Notes under the pieces: generated by a model
What the model was told of the DNA's origin: nothing
The model's database searches: none
The model's input: only the letters and a program-made list of their open reading frames with translations
Assembly: GCA_015680685.1 (NCBI GenBank)
Contig: MNCI01034246.1
Coordinates: 18,941-82,940 of the forward strand
Reading direction: 5' to 3'
DNA length: 64,000 bases
Origin: Gnetum montanum
Taxonomy: Eukaryota; Streptophyta; Gnetopsida; Gnetales; Gnetaceae
Translations under genes and position numbers: made by a program
Shown here: one piece after another, positions 46,737 to 58,820 of the stretch
Layout of the letters: each line of letters opens with the position of its first letter
How positions within the stretch are numbered: the first letter of the stretch is position 1

Positions 46737-48465
46737 CTAACTCAAAATTTTGAAAAAGGTAATATTATTGATAAAGCCTAGTTCTCGACATTGAAGTTGA
46801 ACATTACTAGCAATAGAGCATTTCATATCGTAGTCAAATTCATTGTAGTTTGTGTTTTGATACCAAGCATCTAGGCGACATTTCCAAATAAAGAAGATAA
46901 TCTCAAATAAGAGGATTTTCCAGGCTTTTTGAAGGTGACGCTTAACACAATCATCTTGAAAGATACAGTGAGGAAAACCAATAGAATGGTTAGGAAGGAA
47001 AACTTGGAGAGATTGACACCATTTCCACATGTGTTGAGAGAATGAGCAATCCCAAAAGACATGTTGAAAAGAGTCATCCGCTTTACAAATGGGGCATTTA
47101 GGATGATCAATTCCTAAAAAAAGAAGCCTATGTCCAATGGGAAGACCTTGATGAACCAAGGACCAAAAAAAGAAACGGTGCTTAGGTTGGGCCTTGGAAG
47201 TCCAAATCCTACGAAAAATAGTTTTCCATTGGTGGTCCTCAAGATGTAAACTCCAACGTCTATTTAGAGTGGAGAATTGAAAAACTTGCGCATGAAACCA
47301 AGATTTGGCTTTAGAGATGCGTAAAGAGCGAAGAGGGGAACCGTCAGGCCAAAACCAATCATCATACCAAGGAGTATTAGTATGCATCTTATGCACAGCA
47401 AAGTTGGAAAGAACTTGCTCTATGTGTTGGTAAATGACAATATCTTGTCTTTGAAACCCCCATTTAACTTTCGCATGTGTCCAAGAGAGGGTAGGAGAAT
47501 CATTTCTAACAGTATATAATTGATCAATATGGTGGAGATTGTGGTCAGCAAAACGATTGGCCCTATGAGAAAATTCATCATAAAGACAACCTCCATTCTT
47601 TTTAAATATAGGGGACCACCAGATCGAGTGAGTCGACAGAGATTGCAAGCTTATCTGGGAAGGTTTCCATTGCAACAAACCTCTAAGTTGGCTCCAACAC
47701 CGCCAAATTTGCTTGAACCAGAAAGAACCTTTGATCTTCTGAGAGTCTTTACTAATGATCCAATTTCTCCAATGAGTATTTTTCCATCTATGGTGAATAC
47801 CAAGACAAGAGATATTATGCCTAAAAAGGATCTTCTGAGCTTCATCTCCTTCAATACACTGAGTCACCCATTTGGAGGCTAAGAGAATACTTTGGTGATC
47901 AATAGAGGCAAGGCCTAAGCCCCCTTGTTCTTTACTTAAAGTGCAAGTGTCCCAAGCAACTCGATGAAAAGTTGTGTGATCATCCTTATCCCCCCAAATA
48001 AGAATGTTGTTAATGCATTGAAAGGAAGATTTAGAAGGAGCCATAAAGGAAGAGTAATAGACATGAGTGGAGCTCAAAATATGATTAACTACAATAAATC
48101 TACCTACAAGAGATAAGGGTTTAGAAGCCCATTTTAAAGCTTTATGTTTCACCTTTTCCACCACATTGTTCCATATGGTAGTGGGAGTAGCAAATAAAGC
48201 AATAGGGATGCCTAAGAGGGTGAAATTATCAATAGGAGATAGCCACTTGATATCAAAATGATAAGTCCAAGGAGGCCTAGGAGAGAAGCTAGATCGAATG
48301 GCTTGCGTTTTGTTCCAATTGATCTTAGCTCCTGAGGCTCTACAGTAGGTATCTATGCACTGCAAGGTAGTGTTAAAATTATTATGGTCCTCGATCAAAG
48401 TGATAAAAGTATCATTTGCAAATTGGATGTAAACAAGATCCTGTCCTTGTTGTTGTTGTTGTCCA
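46737..48465 (-). pseudogene. LINE ORF2 C-terminal half, 5'-truncated, 553-codon open frame
   Basis: The minus frame 48398-46737 is open for 553 codons, unusually long here. The part just upstream gives QDLVYIQFANDTFI (about 48465-48405), the RT catalytic box in which FADD has become FAND. It continues with ASGAKINWNKTQ, LLGIPIA, WASKPLSLVGRF, AWDTCTLSKEQGGLGLAS and ends in the zf-RVT domain (IWTSKAQPKHRFFFWSLVHQ, HPKCPICKADDSFQHVFWDC, about 47200-47030), whose Cys/His ligands are kept. Homology starts at a (ttg)n tract near 48450-48463, consistent with 5' truncation during insertion. The youngest LINE in the window, but incomplete and with a dead RT box. Confidence 0.9.
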
Positions 48466-48469
48466 AGTT

Positions 48470-49490
48470 ACATTTGAAGTGCAGTACTTTCAACCTTTTT
48501 TAAGGCGAGTGACCATACAGACAAAGCTGACTTGACAATAAGGAGAAGGAGAGCCTCTCTACTAACCACCAACCCATGATCATGTGCACTCCAATGCAAC
48601 ACAATTAGAGTAATTGTAATGTTGGGCAGCACATTGCCTTTGCATGTGATATGTAAAACTAGCCTAATATAGGTTGCCTGGGTAAAGGATCACACCATAA
48701 GTAGGCAAATTTGGGGACTTTCGTATTTAAATACAAGAGAGATAAAGGTTTGGAGTTTGGACAAAGACTTTTGTATAAATATTTACATAATCAAAGAGTT
48801 CATTTTCCAAAAAATTCTTTTTTTTTATTTATGATATGTTGCCAAGCAAGCTTTCAAAGCTAGACAATTATGTTGGATACAATAATGCTTTAATTGCAAT
48901 ACATGATGTGGCTCATAAGTGGTAATATTATTAGGAACTTTTTCTTGTTATTGTTGTCCTCCATGTAGTAATGATTTAATTGAAATACATGATATGGCTC
49001 ATAAGTGGAATGCATAGATATAGTGTTATTCTTGTGCTCAAGAAGAAGATCAAATCTTGTATTATATGATATGGTAATAGTTGAAAATAAATAGAAGTCA
49101 TTATAAAGTAAGTACAATGCATTATGTTGTCTTTTTTTATATTGTGAAGAATGTGTTATATTCTAGATGATCTTCTCAATTAATTATAAATGGTAACAAC
49201 CATTTTGGTCAAGTGAGTGACTTGTGTTCCTAACTCTAAATAAGTAGCATGACAAGAATTTATATTTTCTACGGAAGTAACTTAGGCAAGAATAATAGAT
49301 TTGAAAATGCTACTACATAACTGGTATTAGAAATGGTAATGTTAATTATTTTTAATTTTTAAGGTATTTATAACAAATTTATATATTTTTATTAATTTAA
49401 CTTTATTATTTATTTATGGAGTTATTTGTTTTTATAATTTTTTTATTTGTAAAAATATTAAAGGAAGAAAGGATTGAAATATTTAACTTT
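48470..49490. other. Intergenic stretch with an 85-bp spaced repeat
   Basis: No gene recognised. The phrase tttaattg(c/a)aatacatgat(g/a)tggctcataagtgg occurs at about 48890 and 48975. A/T-rich towards 49480. Confidence 0.5.
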
Positions 49491-50075
49491 ACTAATTAAT
49501 AACTAGACTAGCCTAAACATGAAGCATTCGTTCCCATATTCCATATACATCCCGAATGTATACTAACACTGCTAGGTCACCAAGTGCTTCCTACTCAATG
49601 TACCAAGTATTCATTGTTAGGATTACCAAGTGTTAGTATAGTATGCTCAAAGTGGTCATATTTATGTTACTTATGGAATTAAAATATTAAATGCCTAAGT
49701 ACAAGGAAGTAATTGGCATGTAAAGTAGAATGCTTGAAAGTAAATGTAAACTAATCTAAGTGTTATAATGGATAACAGAAATCTCAATTTTATTTTTGTT
49801 CATGCACTTTTATCTAGGTACAAATTACAATCGAATACAATTCTATAGGATTAATTCAATCCATGTTGTAGGAACTTAGAGCAAAATTTTGCTAAGTCCT
49901 ATGGAGAAAACTACAAGATTTTGGCTAAGGGAGTAACCAAAGGTGCCATAAATGTAATTGGTATGTGCATTTATATAGGCTTTGGGAGAATCGGCATTGA
50001 CACACATGTGCCAACACATCCTAGGATGCATCAACAAGCATGCATCAATACAATCAACTTATTAACACTTCATCA
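49490..50075 (-). repeat. Partial 3' LTR of element G
   Basis: Ends acttcatca at 50075 like element B. The R/U5-side end is missing relative to the 890-bp B LTR. TATA (minus) at 49977-49971. U3 palindromes here are ATGCAT/GCATGC, CCTAGG and CACATGTG, unlike those of B, C or D. Confidence 0.75.
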
Positions 50076-50299
50076 TACCCCTACGACTAAATGAAAACTC
50101 ATACTCTAGTGAACAAAATGAAATTGAGTTTCTTACAAAATTTGGGAAAGTATGGAATTGACTAATTAACACTCTTGAGTGCCATTTTTCATGGATAAAA
50201 AATTGGTGCAATGTACAAAGAAATTAGATACTTTTAATAAAAATTAGCAAGTACTTGTTGAATGGATAGAGATGGAATGAAATCTTTAGACCATGCTTG

Positions 50300-51890
50300 G
50301 AGATGAAGGCTCTTGTGATGCGAAGGATACTTTGTTACATCCCTACTTTGCAAGAGGCATAGGCTACCCTACTACTACTACCAAAAGTTGGAAGACATTT
50401 AGAAGTGTCTTTATCTTTTTCTCCTTGCCTCGTGGATTGTGAATTTTCTAGGTAGGTTTGCCTAGATGAGCTAGTATTGGTATATCCCTTAGGCATGACA
50501 GTGTAAGACACATCTCCTTCATATAGATAAAGTAGGCTGCAAGTTATTTACATTTGAAGTTAAATGTACAGATGAGGTTTTGTAGCTTCTAGTAGTCACT
50601 TATTTTTCTAACCAAGTTCTCAACAACAAATCTTTGATTGATGAATTTACTTATAAGGATCTCAAGCTATGCATTGATCACTTCCAAATTTTATTTAGTT
50701 TCTTTGTGAAGCTTGAACTCTACCTCATAAAAGAGACAAGGGCTAGCCACCTTCATCTCTTACTCTAATATGGGCCTCTATGCTATCAACATTGCCAAGT
50801 TTGCATATTAGAGGTTGGTAAGCTCTATGTATTTTATCATCTCCTTGATTTGCAACTTATTTTTATGGTTCTCCTGCTTGGTTGTATGTATTGAAGCTAT
50901 CAAAGATAAGCATCTACACATCACCTCTTTGTTGGAGTTACTGGAGGACTTTGCTTACCTTCACCATTACCAACTTTATCTCTTTTTTGTTGATTTCCTT
51001 AAGTATCTTGACCTAGTTGCTATAGTGATTCTTGAATCATTCATACTTTAGGACCTCATTCTTCTAAGTGGTAACCTTAATTACAATCTTTTGATAAAGA
51101 TCATGAACCTTTTCCATTGAGAGATTCCTATTTTCTATAACCAACCTTCTCAAATCAAGGTTTAACTTGGTAAGTTGTTCCTATGACTGGCAAATGTATT
51201 CCATCATATGGTCCTTCTATTGCTTAGTGTTTCACAAGCCATGACTATCTCAAGTTAGTACCATATTTTCCTTACAAACTTGTTAAAAGTTAAGACTGGA
51301 GAAATTCATCTTTATTATTTAAATTAATACATCAAAGATCATCATCTCTTTTGCATTCTTGACCTCTTGGCATCTATGTGGAAGCTGTTGAAAAGCTTCA
51401 TCTTTAGTAAGCTCTTTCTTGAGAATTGCAAGGTCATGATCTTAAAATAGGCTTACTCTACCTTAGTTAGCACACTATACTCTTAACGATGCACTCCATA
51501 CCACTAATGGATCCACTCTTTCTTAGCTTTAGGACCTACCTGAGTAGAGATCTCTATTAGCTTTGCCTAGTATTAGGTAATCCAAGGACCTCTACTATTA
51601 CTTCAATTGAATAGGAGATGGTGATGTCTTTGATTTTGATAGTCACATCTTGTTATTTGTTGTTCTAGAAAATATAAAATTCCTCCATGTACCATTCTCT
51701 ATTGTTGAAGAGAATGGACCATAGTAGACACCCTTGCAGTTGTGTTATGGCTTTCTCTAATGCAAGCTCCATGAAAGGTCTAAAATTTAGTTCTTGTAAG
51801 ATGAAACTTTGAATTTCTTTGATGTAGATCTTCTCTAGGAAAGCCTTTATGACTGTAACCTCTGGATTGGATAGTAGTCTTGGAACCTCA
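50300..51890 (-). pseudogene. Second coding region of element G, broken homologue of the D protein
   Basis: The minus strand reproduces D in order: ELNFRPFMELALEKAI and GCLLWSILFNNREWYMEEFY (about 51800-51680) match RPFIEFTPKAI and LWPILFESSAWYLGETY. VTIKIKDITISYSIEVIVEV and LGLPNT follow (about 51655-51590). QKIVIKVTTxKNE with INKKEIKL (about 51110-50990) matches the coiled-coil part. EVEFKLHKETK with VRKISDY (about 50730-50600) matches near the D C terminus. Several frameshifts and stops. Conservation of order and of hydrophobic positions across two diverged copies shows this was a real protein. Confidence 0.75.
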
Positions 51891-51900
51891 TCCTACATGG

Positions 51901-53631
51901 ACTACCCTAGTGGAGAGCATAGTCTTGAAAAAATAGACATTTCAACAAACACATTTTGGCAAACACTTAGTAGACTATGCTCTCCACACATGGAGAGCAT
52001 AGTTCCATGAGTGTGGAGAGTGTAGTCTCCCCACAGTGCTGTGCTCGGCAACCCACTTTGCCCTATCGTGATGGCAGGGTGCACCTTCATTGCTGTCCCC
52101 AAAAAATAAAAAAAGAAAAGAAAATAAGAGGGATAGTGAACAATGGTAGCTGCAACTCCCTAGGGCCACATAGCAACACATGACAATAGCCACAACCCCT
52201 ATAGCTGTGTTGTAGCACACAGTGCACAAGAATCCAAGCCCTACATCCACAAAATTTTCTTTCAAAAAGGGGAAGAGAGAAACACAGTAGAATCCTATCC
52301 CCGCAATGCCCACCTTGGTGTCCCTACTATTTCTGAAACCCAGCACCAATTGTGATCACATCGCATGGAGCACAATTGTGGCTATGGTGTGCAAGGCGTA
52401 GGGCCCTAAGCTCCATGCCAAAGAAGAAAAATCTCAAACTCGACAATCCAAGAGGAGTGAAAGAAAAATGTAGGGACAGACCCCTGCCTCACTTCCTACC
52501 CTAGTAGCAGGCTACCCCTAGCTAGTTCTAGAATCTTAGAATCCTCTCTGGCTATGCCATGTGGAGGCTAATGGTGATTATGGCCCCTATAGCTGTGTCC
52601 CAACATGTGATACCCTATGGCCTTAAGCCTTGTGCCATGTGCAAAAAAACAAAAAAAAACACTCAATGCCTATAGTTGCCCAAAACTCTACATGCAACCT
52701 CAAGCCCTTCATCACCCCAGGACAGGAAACAAAATGCAAAACAAAAATTGTCATCATTCCCTTCCTATCAACATTCAATGGCAGCCATGGCCCCCATTGC
52801 TACATTATGCAATGCATGTGCAAAGCTTAGCCCACCACAAAATCCCAAAGGGCCAAGAAAAAAATCAAAAACATACAGAGATCCTCCCTACCACGATGCC
52901 CTTCGTACCTTCACACCATGCCACAAACAATGCACAACAACAACAACCACTACCATGCAAGGACACTACAGCAGAGCACCTAAAGCTACACACTAGGAAA
53001 ACCCCATAATAACACAAAATGAGTAGGAAAATGAAGGCAAGGGGGAGAGCATAGTTAGTGTACCTAGCTAACGCTAATGACCTCCTTTCCTCCATGTGCA
53101 CCTTCAATAAGAAGCTCAGCACCCTATCTCCTTTGGCAACATTCGCCAACCCTAGGTGAAGATGTCCACTTCAGCATGTCATCTTTCACCCAACTACACT
53201 CTCTACTGATAGTGATGGCAGGAGTAGCCATGAGACTATGCTCCCAGCATCAGGGTGAAATGGAAAAAATGATAAGTTACCATGGTAAAAATATGCCTAT
53301 ATACCCCTTCCAAGATCATTTAATGATCCACCAACCTAGGACTATCCTCCACACTAAACACCTAGTAGAGAGCATAATTGGATGAGAGCGTAGTTAGCCA
53401 TACTTAGCTTGAAACTATGATTTTTTGTTGCCCTACAAATGCTCAAGTTCATTCCACTCCCAAGCATGATTGGCCCTTCCTGAAATGGCATGTTTGACAT
53501 GTTCGTGGCCTACCAAGGCCTAAAACTAGCACAAAAATGCTTACCTTCTATAGCAACTTGAAAGTGGACTTAAGCAAATTTCATTGCATTAATTTTTCCA
53601 TTTGTGCATATTAGCGTCGTGAAATAGGTGC
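51901..53631. other. Segment with dispersed palindromic motif, possibly LTR or leader of the Tat-like element
   Basis: Contains forms of GACTATGCTCTCCAC or its complement at about 51911-51924, 51973-51987, 51991-52003, 52013-52026, 53044, 53233 and 53363-53395. Overlapping short frames at 52617-53009 (CA-rich) show no known domain. No gag of the downstream element is recognised. Confidence 0.45.
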
Positions 53632-56600
53632 CACTTGATGTTTTTCTAGTTCATTTTGCAAGAACATGCCATGATTATGCATGAGCAGATTTCCTCACCT
53701 TTGGTCCTCACAGGGCCCTATGGTAACATTAAGTAATGCATTAACCCTCATTGCCTAGACCTCAAGCCCACCACTTACAATGAGTACGTTGCATGCATAG
53801 AACCACTGCTAGACTGGCCCAACCATCTTGTTAAGGCTCTCAACCTAGAAGCACAGGACATCATAGAGGATTCCCTTGTTGAGATCCCTATAGCAACACA
53901 TAATGGCGAGGTAAAAATGCTAAAACTAATCTCCTTGCTTGAACCATAGTATGTTCAAGAAATTGCCAAAGTACTTAATGATAACATCAAGGTGTTTGCA
54001 TGGTCATACAAGGACATGTTGGGCCTAGATCCCTAGCTAGTCCAACATAACATCATCCTTGATCCCTGCATCAAACTAATTAAGTAGAGAGCATACAAGA
54101 TCAGACCTAAGGTGGTGTTGGCAATCCGTGATGAGATCACTAGGCTTTAAAAAGCTGGTTTCATCAGGGCTATTGACTATGCATAATGGGTCTCTAACAT
54201 CATAGTTGTGCCTAAGAAAAATAGAAGTATATGCATTTGCATAGACTTTCGAGGCCTAAATAAGGAAACCATCAAAGACAACTTCCTATTGCCTAGTATC
54301 AATCAACTGATTGATACCACAGCTAGACATGCCTTATTTTCCTTCACGAACGAGTTCTCAAGCTACAACCATACTAGGATCAACCTTGAGCACCAGCTCA
54401 GTACAACCTTCATGACCCCTTGGGGTACATTTTGCTACACAATGATGACTTTTAGACTAAAGAATGTAGGAGCAATACACTAATGAGTAATGACGTACAT
54501 ATTTAGTGATTACATGCCGCATTTTCTCAATGACTATGTAGATGATATTGGGGTAAAGTCTAGAGTGGCTCACAACTATGCAAATGATTTAGACTTAGTG
54601 CTTAAACATTGCCTAAAACATGAGCTTAGGCTAAAACCCAAGAAGTCTGTCTTTGGCATTAGAATGGGTAGGATACTTGGCTTTGTAGTATCCAAAGCAA
54701 GTATACATGTAGATCTCAACAAGGTTAAGGCCATGTCCAACTTAGCACCACTAGCTAACCTTAAGGAGCTACAAGGGTTGTAGGGCAGACTACAATTCAT
54801 ATGTAGGTTTATCTCCTAGTTAACCAACAAAATACAACAAATGCAACATTTTCTCAAGAAAGGAGCTCACTTTGAGTGAATAGCTCAATGCCAACAAGCA
54901 TTCAATAACATTAAGCAAGAGCTAGCACAACTACCTATGGTTTACCCTCTACAAGGAGATAAGCCTTTTTACATCTACCTTGCCACTTCTAGCATGCCCA
55001 TCACTTATTTGCTTTGCCAAAAGTGAGATGATGGCATAGAGGTCCTAGTATACTACCTAAGCCATGTGTTAGTGGCCCATGAAATGAGGTACAACAATGT
55101 GAAGAAGTATTGCCTTACCCTAGTCTTCTCACTAAAGAAGTGGAGGCATTACCTCTTCCACAACCAAGTTAACATCATGTGCAAGAATAGCATACTATGA
55201 GCCATAACAATGAATATCTATGAAAGTAGTTGCATTGCGTAGTGGAAAGTAATAACAATGGAGTTTGAATTGCATTATGTCATGCAAGCTTCAATAAAAG
55301 GTCAATCCATAGCTGCACAACTTATGGCTTTTCCAATAGATGATCAAGCCACCATAAACCTTGAGTTCTTGAATGAGCATGTTAGCAGTATTAGCCAAGT
55401 GCCCGATAACTATGAGGCACTCTTGCATTTCAACAGAGCTTCAACCTCTTGAGGGGGTAGCACCACTGCTATTATCATGTTTTCCTCTAGTGAGATCCAA
55501 CCCTTCACATATCGTTTCACATTTCCTTACACCAACAACGTGGTAGAGTACAAATGTCTTCTCTAAGGCGTCCTTGCAACACACAACCTAGGGATCCAAT
55601 GCATAGTCATCCAAGGTGACACAGAACTAGTGGTCAATCACATAACAAAGGATTACACCGATAAGACATAGCATTTACAGCCTTATTGTGACCTAGCAAA
55701 ACAATTTCTTTGACACTTTGCAGTTGTTGATGTCCAACATGTCCCCTGAAGCAAAAATGCCATAGCCAACACACTTGCAACATTAGCCCTTAACATAGCA
55801 CCTAGCATGTTCAACACATTGTTCACCTCAGTGGTAGATTGCATGGAATCTATCATGCAAACCATCGAAGACACATCTGTAGCCACAGTTAGTGCCACCC
55901 AGGCAAAAGAGTGGTACAATGATATCAAGACATACCTTCTACAAGGCGAGCCTTCACAACACTTAACCCTGCTCAAAAGGATGTAGTGCACAAATGTTCA
56001 TGGTAGTACATCATCATAGGTGATAATACATTATGTCACAAATTCTACAACGGCATCCTGCTAACCTACGTAAGTGCAAACAAAGCAAAAATAATTGTTG
56101 AGCAAGTCCACAAAGGACTATGAGGATGTAACATAGCACCTAGGGAAATGGCAACAAAAATTAGATGGCTAGGCTACTAGTGGCCATACATGGAGAATAG
56201 TTGCATCTTGAAAGTCAAGATGTGTGACATCTATTAGTGGCATAGCAACTTAATGCACATGCCACCAACTAAATTGCACATAATACAATTCATGTGGTTG
56301 TTCCAATGCTAGGGACTGGACATCATCGGACCCATAACACCTAGGTCCTTTGTGGGTCATAGCTTTATAATAATTGCGATGGACTATTTCTTCGAGTGGG
56401 TTGAAGCTACTCCCATTAGGAAGATGATAACACAATAGGTTTGCAAGTTTATGTTGGGTAACATAGTGATTTGTTTTGGCTTGCCCATGACCATAGTGAT
56501 AGACAATGGACTATAGTTTAGTAGCACCAAACCCAAAGCCTTTTGTGAGAACTTTGGCATCAAGAACTTCTTTTCATTGCCATAATACCCCTAGGAAAAT

Positions 56601-57126
56601 GGCCAACCAGAGGCCACTAACAATGTCATCATCAACCTCAAGAAGATGCTAGGAAATACTAAATAATGATGGCATGAGCAACTAGTTTGTACACTTTGGG
56701 CCTACCGCATGATGCATCAAATAGCAATAGGTATGATGCATTATAGCCTTGTCTATGGATCTAAAGTAGTTTTTACATTTTGAGTAATCCTCTCAGACTT
56801 CATTGACAAAGGTTAGAACAATGAGTTGAGAATCATAGACCTTGACTCAGTAGAGGAGGAGCACATGTGTACACTTGATCGCATTGAATGGTATTAAGAA
56901 AAGCAATGGCAAAAACATCATCACAACCAGCATCGGTGCCTGATCAAGAAAGGGGACTTATTCCTAAAGGCCATTCGTGAACCTAAAGATAAATTCTCAA
57001 CCAACTAAGAAGGACCTTTTCTAGTTACTAAGGCCTATGACAATAGAGCATTCAAGCTTGCTGACCAGGACAGAAACGAGTTTGCCAATCCAGTAAATCA
57101 TTCGTACCTAAATCCTTACTATATCT
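53632..57126 (+). pseudogene. Tat-like Ty3 polyprotein, copy 1: RT, RNase H, second RNase H, integrase
   Basis: Order on plus: a pre-RT block (IKVFAWSYKDMLGLDP, about 53990-54035), RT (54120-54580; VPKKNRSICICIDFRGLNK, TPWGTFCYTMMTF, catalytic YVDD at 54535-54546 intact), RNase H (about 54880-55270), a second RNase H-like domain (about 55430-55790; NNVVEYKCLL, IQGDTELVVN), and integrase (about 56020-56800; GLDIIGPITP, MDYFFEWVEA, IVIDNG, ENGQPEATNN keeping the D-D-E residues) with the post-integrase EGPFLVTKAYDNRAFKLAD block to 57126. The extra RNase H between RH and integrase is the mark of the Tat lineage (includes Ogre). Many TAG stops, and an ORF break every 100-300 bp. Confidence 0.9.
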
Positions 57127-57174
57127 AGCATGCAACATCGCACATCAATAAGGCAAGATAGGAATTTGTCTACT

Positions 57175-57620
57175 ATGATGTTAAACTAGCATAGCTTGTC
57201 CACTATAACATTAAACTAGCATAATTCATCCACTACAATGTTAAACTAGCATAGTTCATCTACTATGACGTTAAACTAGCACAACTCATTTGCTACAATA
57301 TTAAATTAGCAAAGTTCATTTGCTATGATGTTAAACTAGTACAGTTTGTCCACCATGACATTAAACTAGCATAGCTTGTCTGCTACGATGCTAAACTAGC
57401 ACAACATTCATTTGTTATGATGCTAAACTAGCATAGCTTGTCCTCGGGTCACAACGTTAAACTAGCATAATACATCTGCTAAGACATTAAACTAGCATAG
57501 AGTAGTCCACTAGGACTATAAACTAGCATGGCACAGTCTTCCATGACCTTAAAATGGACCCAACAGTCTACTAGGAACTTAAACTAGTGAAGCCATGGTC
57601 TACCAAGACCTCAAACTAGG
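57175..57620 (+). repeat. Tandem array, 15 units of about 30 bp, directly after the Tat-like integrase
   Basis: Consensus unit about atgatgttaaactagcatag plus a variable 10 bases (cttgtccact-like). Units are 30 bp with occasional 31-34 bp variants. Read in the integrase frame, the first seven units give a decapeptide like YDVKLAQLVH, with TAG or TAA where Gln is expected. Tandem arrays between the last ORF and the 3' LTR are known for Tat/Ogre elements. Confidence 0.92.
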
Positions 57621-58820
57621 TTTGTAATTAGTTGTTAATAACTCCTCCCATCCTTCTACAAGCAAGCAAGTGAGTGTAGCCCTTGCCCTCCTTCTACATT
57701 AGGCGAGTGAGCACACTATAGTTCTAGAATAAAGCACTTGCAATCTATACAACCTGTGTAGCTAATATAGGCTTTTGCATTTTGACCTCTGTAATCTATT
57801 TGCATTTATATCTAGTGTGATTTTCTTGTCTTCTCAGAGTTGTGTTTGAAGGACGAAGCCCTAGGAGGTCATGCAAAGGTGCATCTCATTGTAGCAGCAA
57901 GTCACCACATCACCCTAATATTCATGATTGGACTAGCTAAACCTCTCAAGAGTGCATATCCCTATTATCATGTTGTAGCCTACTAACATCTACTCTTACA
58001 TTCCAATACCCTCTCATTTCCTACATAACAAAGATTGCAAACCTTTTTGACGCTCATATGCTATGACCAGATGACACCCTCTTCACCTCTCACATCAAAT
58101 TTTAGCTTCCCAAGGTGGACATAACATAAGTCATCCCATGGAAAGCCTCTATTGGCTACTCAAAGCCCAAGTGAATGTAACATAAGTATCCTATGGAGGA
58201 AACAATTGTCATACAGATGCATTGAAGTGCAAAGCCCATCAAGTGACATGCAACTCACTTGATGGAATGCACTTCATAGTAAGAATTTAGTGTCGTGTAG
58301 AACCCAAAGAAGGTTCACCTCACAATAATAAAAAAGTACAAATTCAAAAAAAAAACAAGGGGTGTGTAGGGGAAAAACACATTGCTAAGCAATGCAACAG
58401 TAAAGAAGTTTTACAATCGACCTAGCCTTGAACCTACACCTTGGCTCTCTCACAAGAACTCTGATAAGAGGTCAATGTTTTCAAGGGCAAGCCACCCTAG
58501 TGCCATGGTCAACATCAACTATGATGCCCTTGCATCATAACATCCTATTTGCACCTCATCTCCTGTTTTATCCCTAGCACATCACCTACACCTTTTACTC
58601 CCACTTCTCACCTACCATTTAGCATGCCACTATTCATAGCACTCTTACACACAGTGCAATGACATTCGACCACTCATTGAAGAGTGATGTTGGTTCCAAG
58701 TCTATTGTGGTGTTTTGTTATTCTTTGTCGACATCCCTCGGGCCACTCCTCTAGATGTCAACAAAGAGGGGCCAATGAAACACCACCACATCTAGACTAT
58801 AGCATCTCAATTGCATATTT
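57621..58820. other. Non-coding stretch downstream of the Tat-like copy, with a hairpin
   Basis: No gene recognised. An imperfect hairpin lies at 58224-58275: inner stem catcaagtg/cacttgatg (58237-58245 with 58256-58264) and outer stem gaagtgc/gcacttc (58224-58230 with 58269-58275). Confidence 0.5.

Larger units (their letters stand above)
49490..51900 (-). mobile_element. Element G: truncated B/D-type element (3' LTR and second coding region)
   Basis: A partial 3' LTR (about 49490-50075) is followed leftwards on the minus strand by a polypurine tract (plus tacccctacgact from 50076) and interior sequence matching B and D, then by a long remnant of the second coding region up to about 51890. 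There the homology stops against unrelated sequence with the palindromic motif. No gag or 5' LTR is seen in the window. Confidence 0.8.

Noticed and set aside
47520-47882. 120-codon plus frame in the LINE
   Set aside because: Antisense shadow of the LINE ORF2 frame 48398-46737.
52617-53009. 130-codon plus frame and overlapping 106-codon frame as genes
   Set aside because: CA- and C-rich composition keeps several frames open at once. No domain, start context or homology seen.
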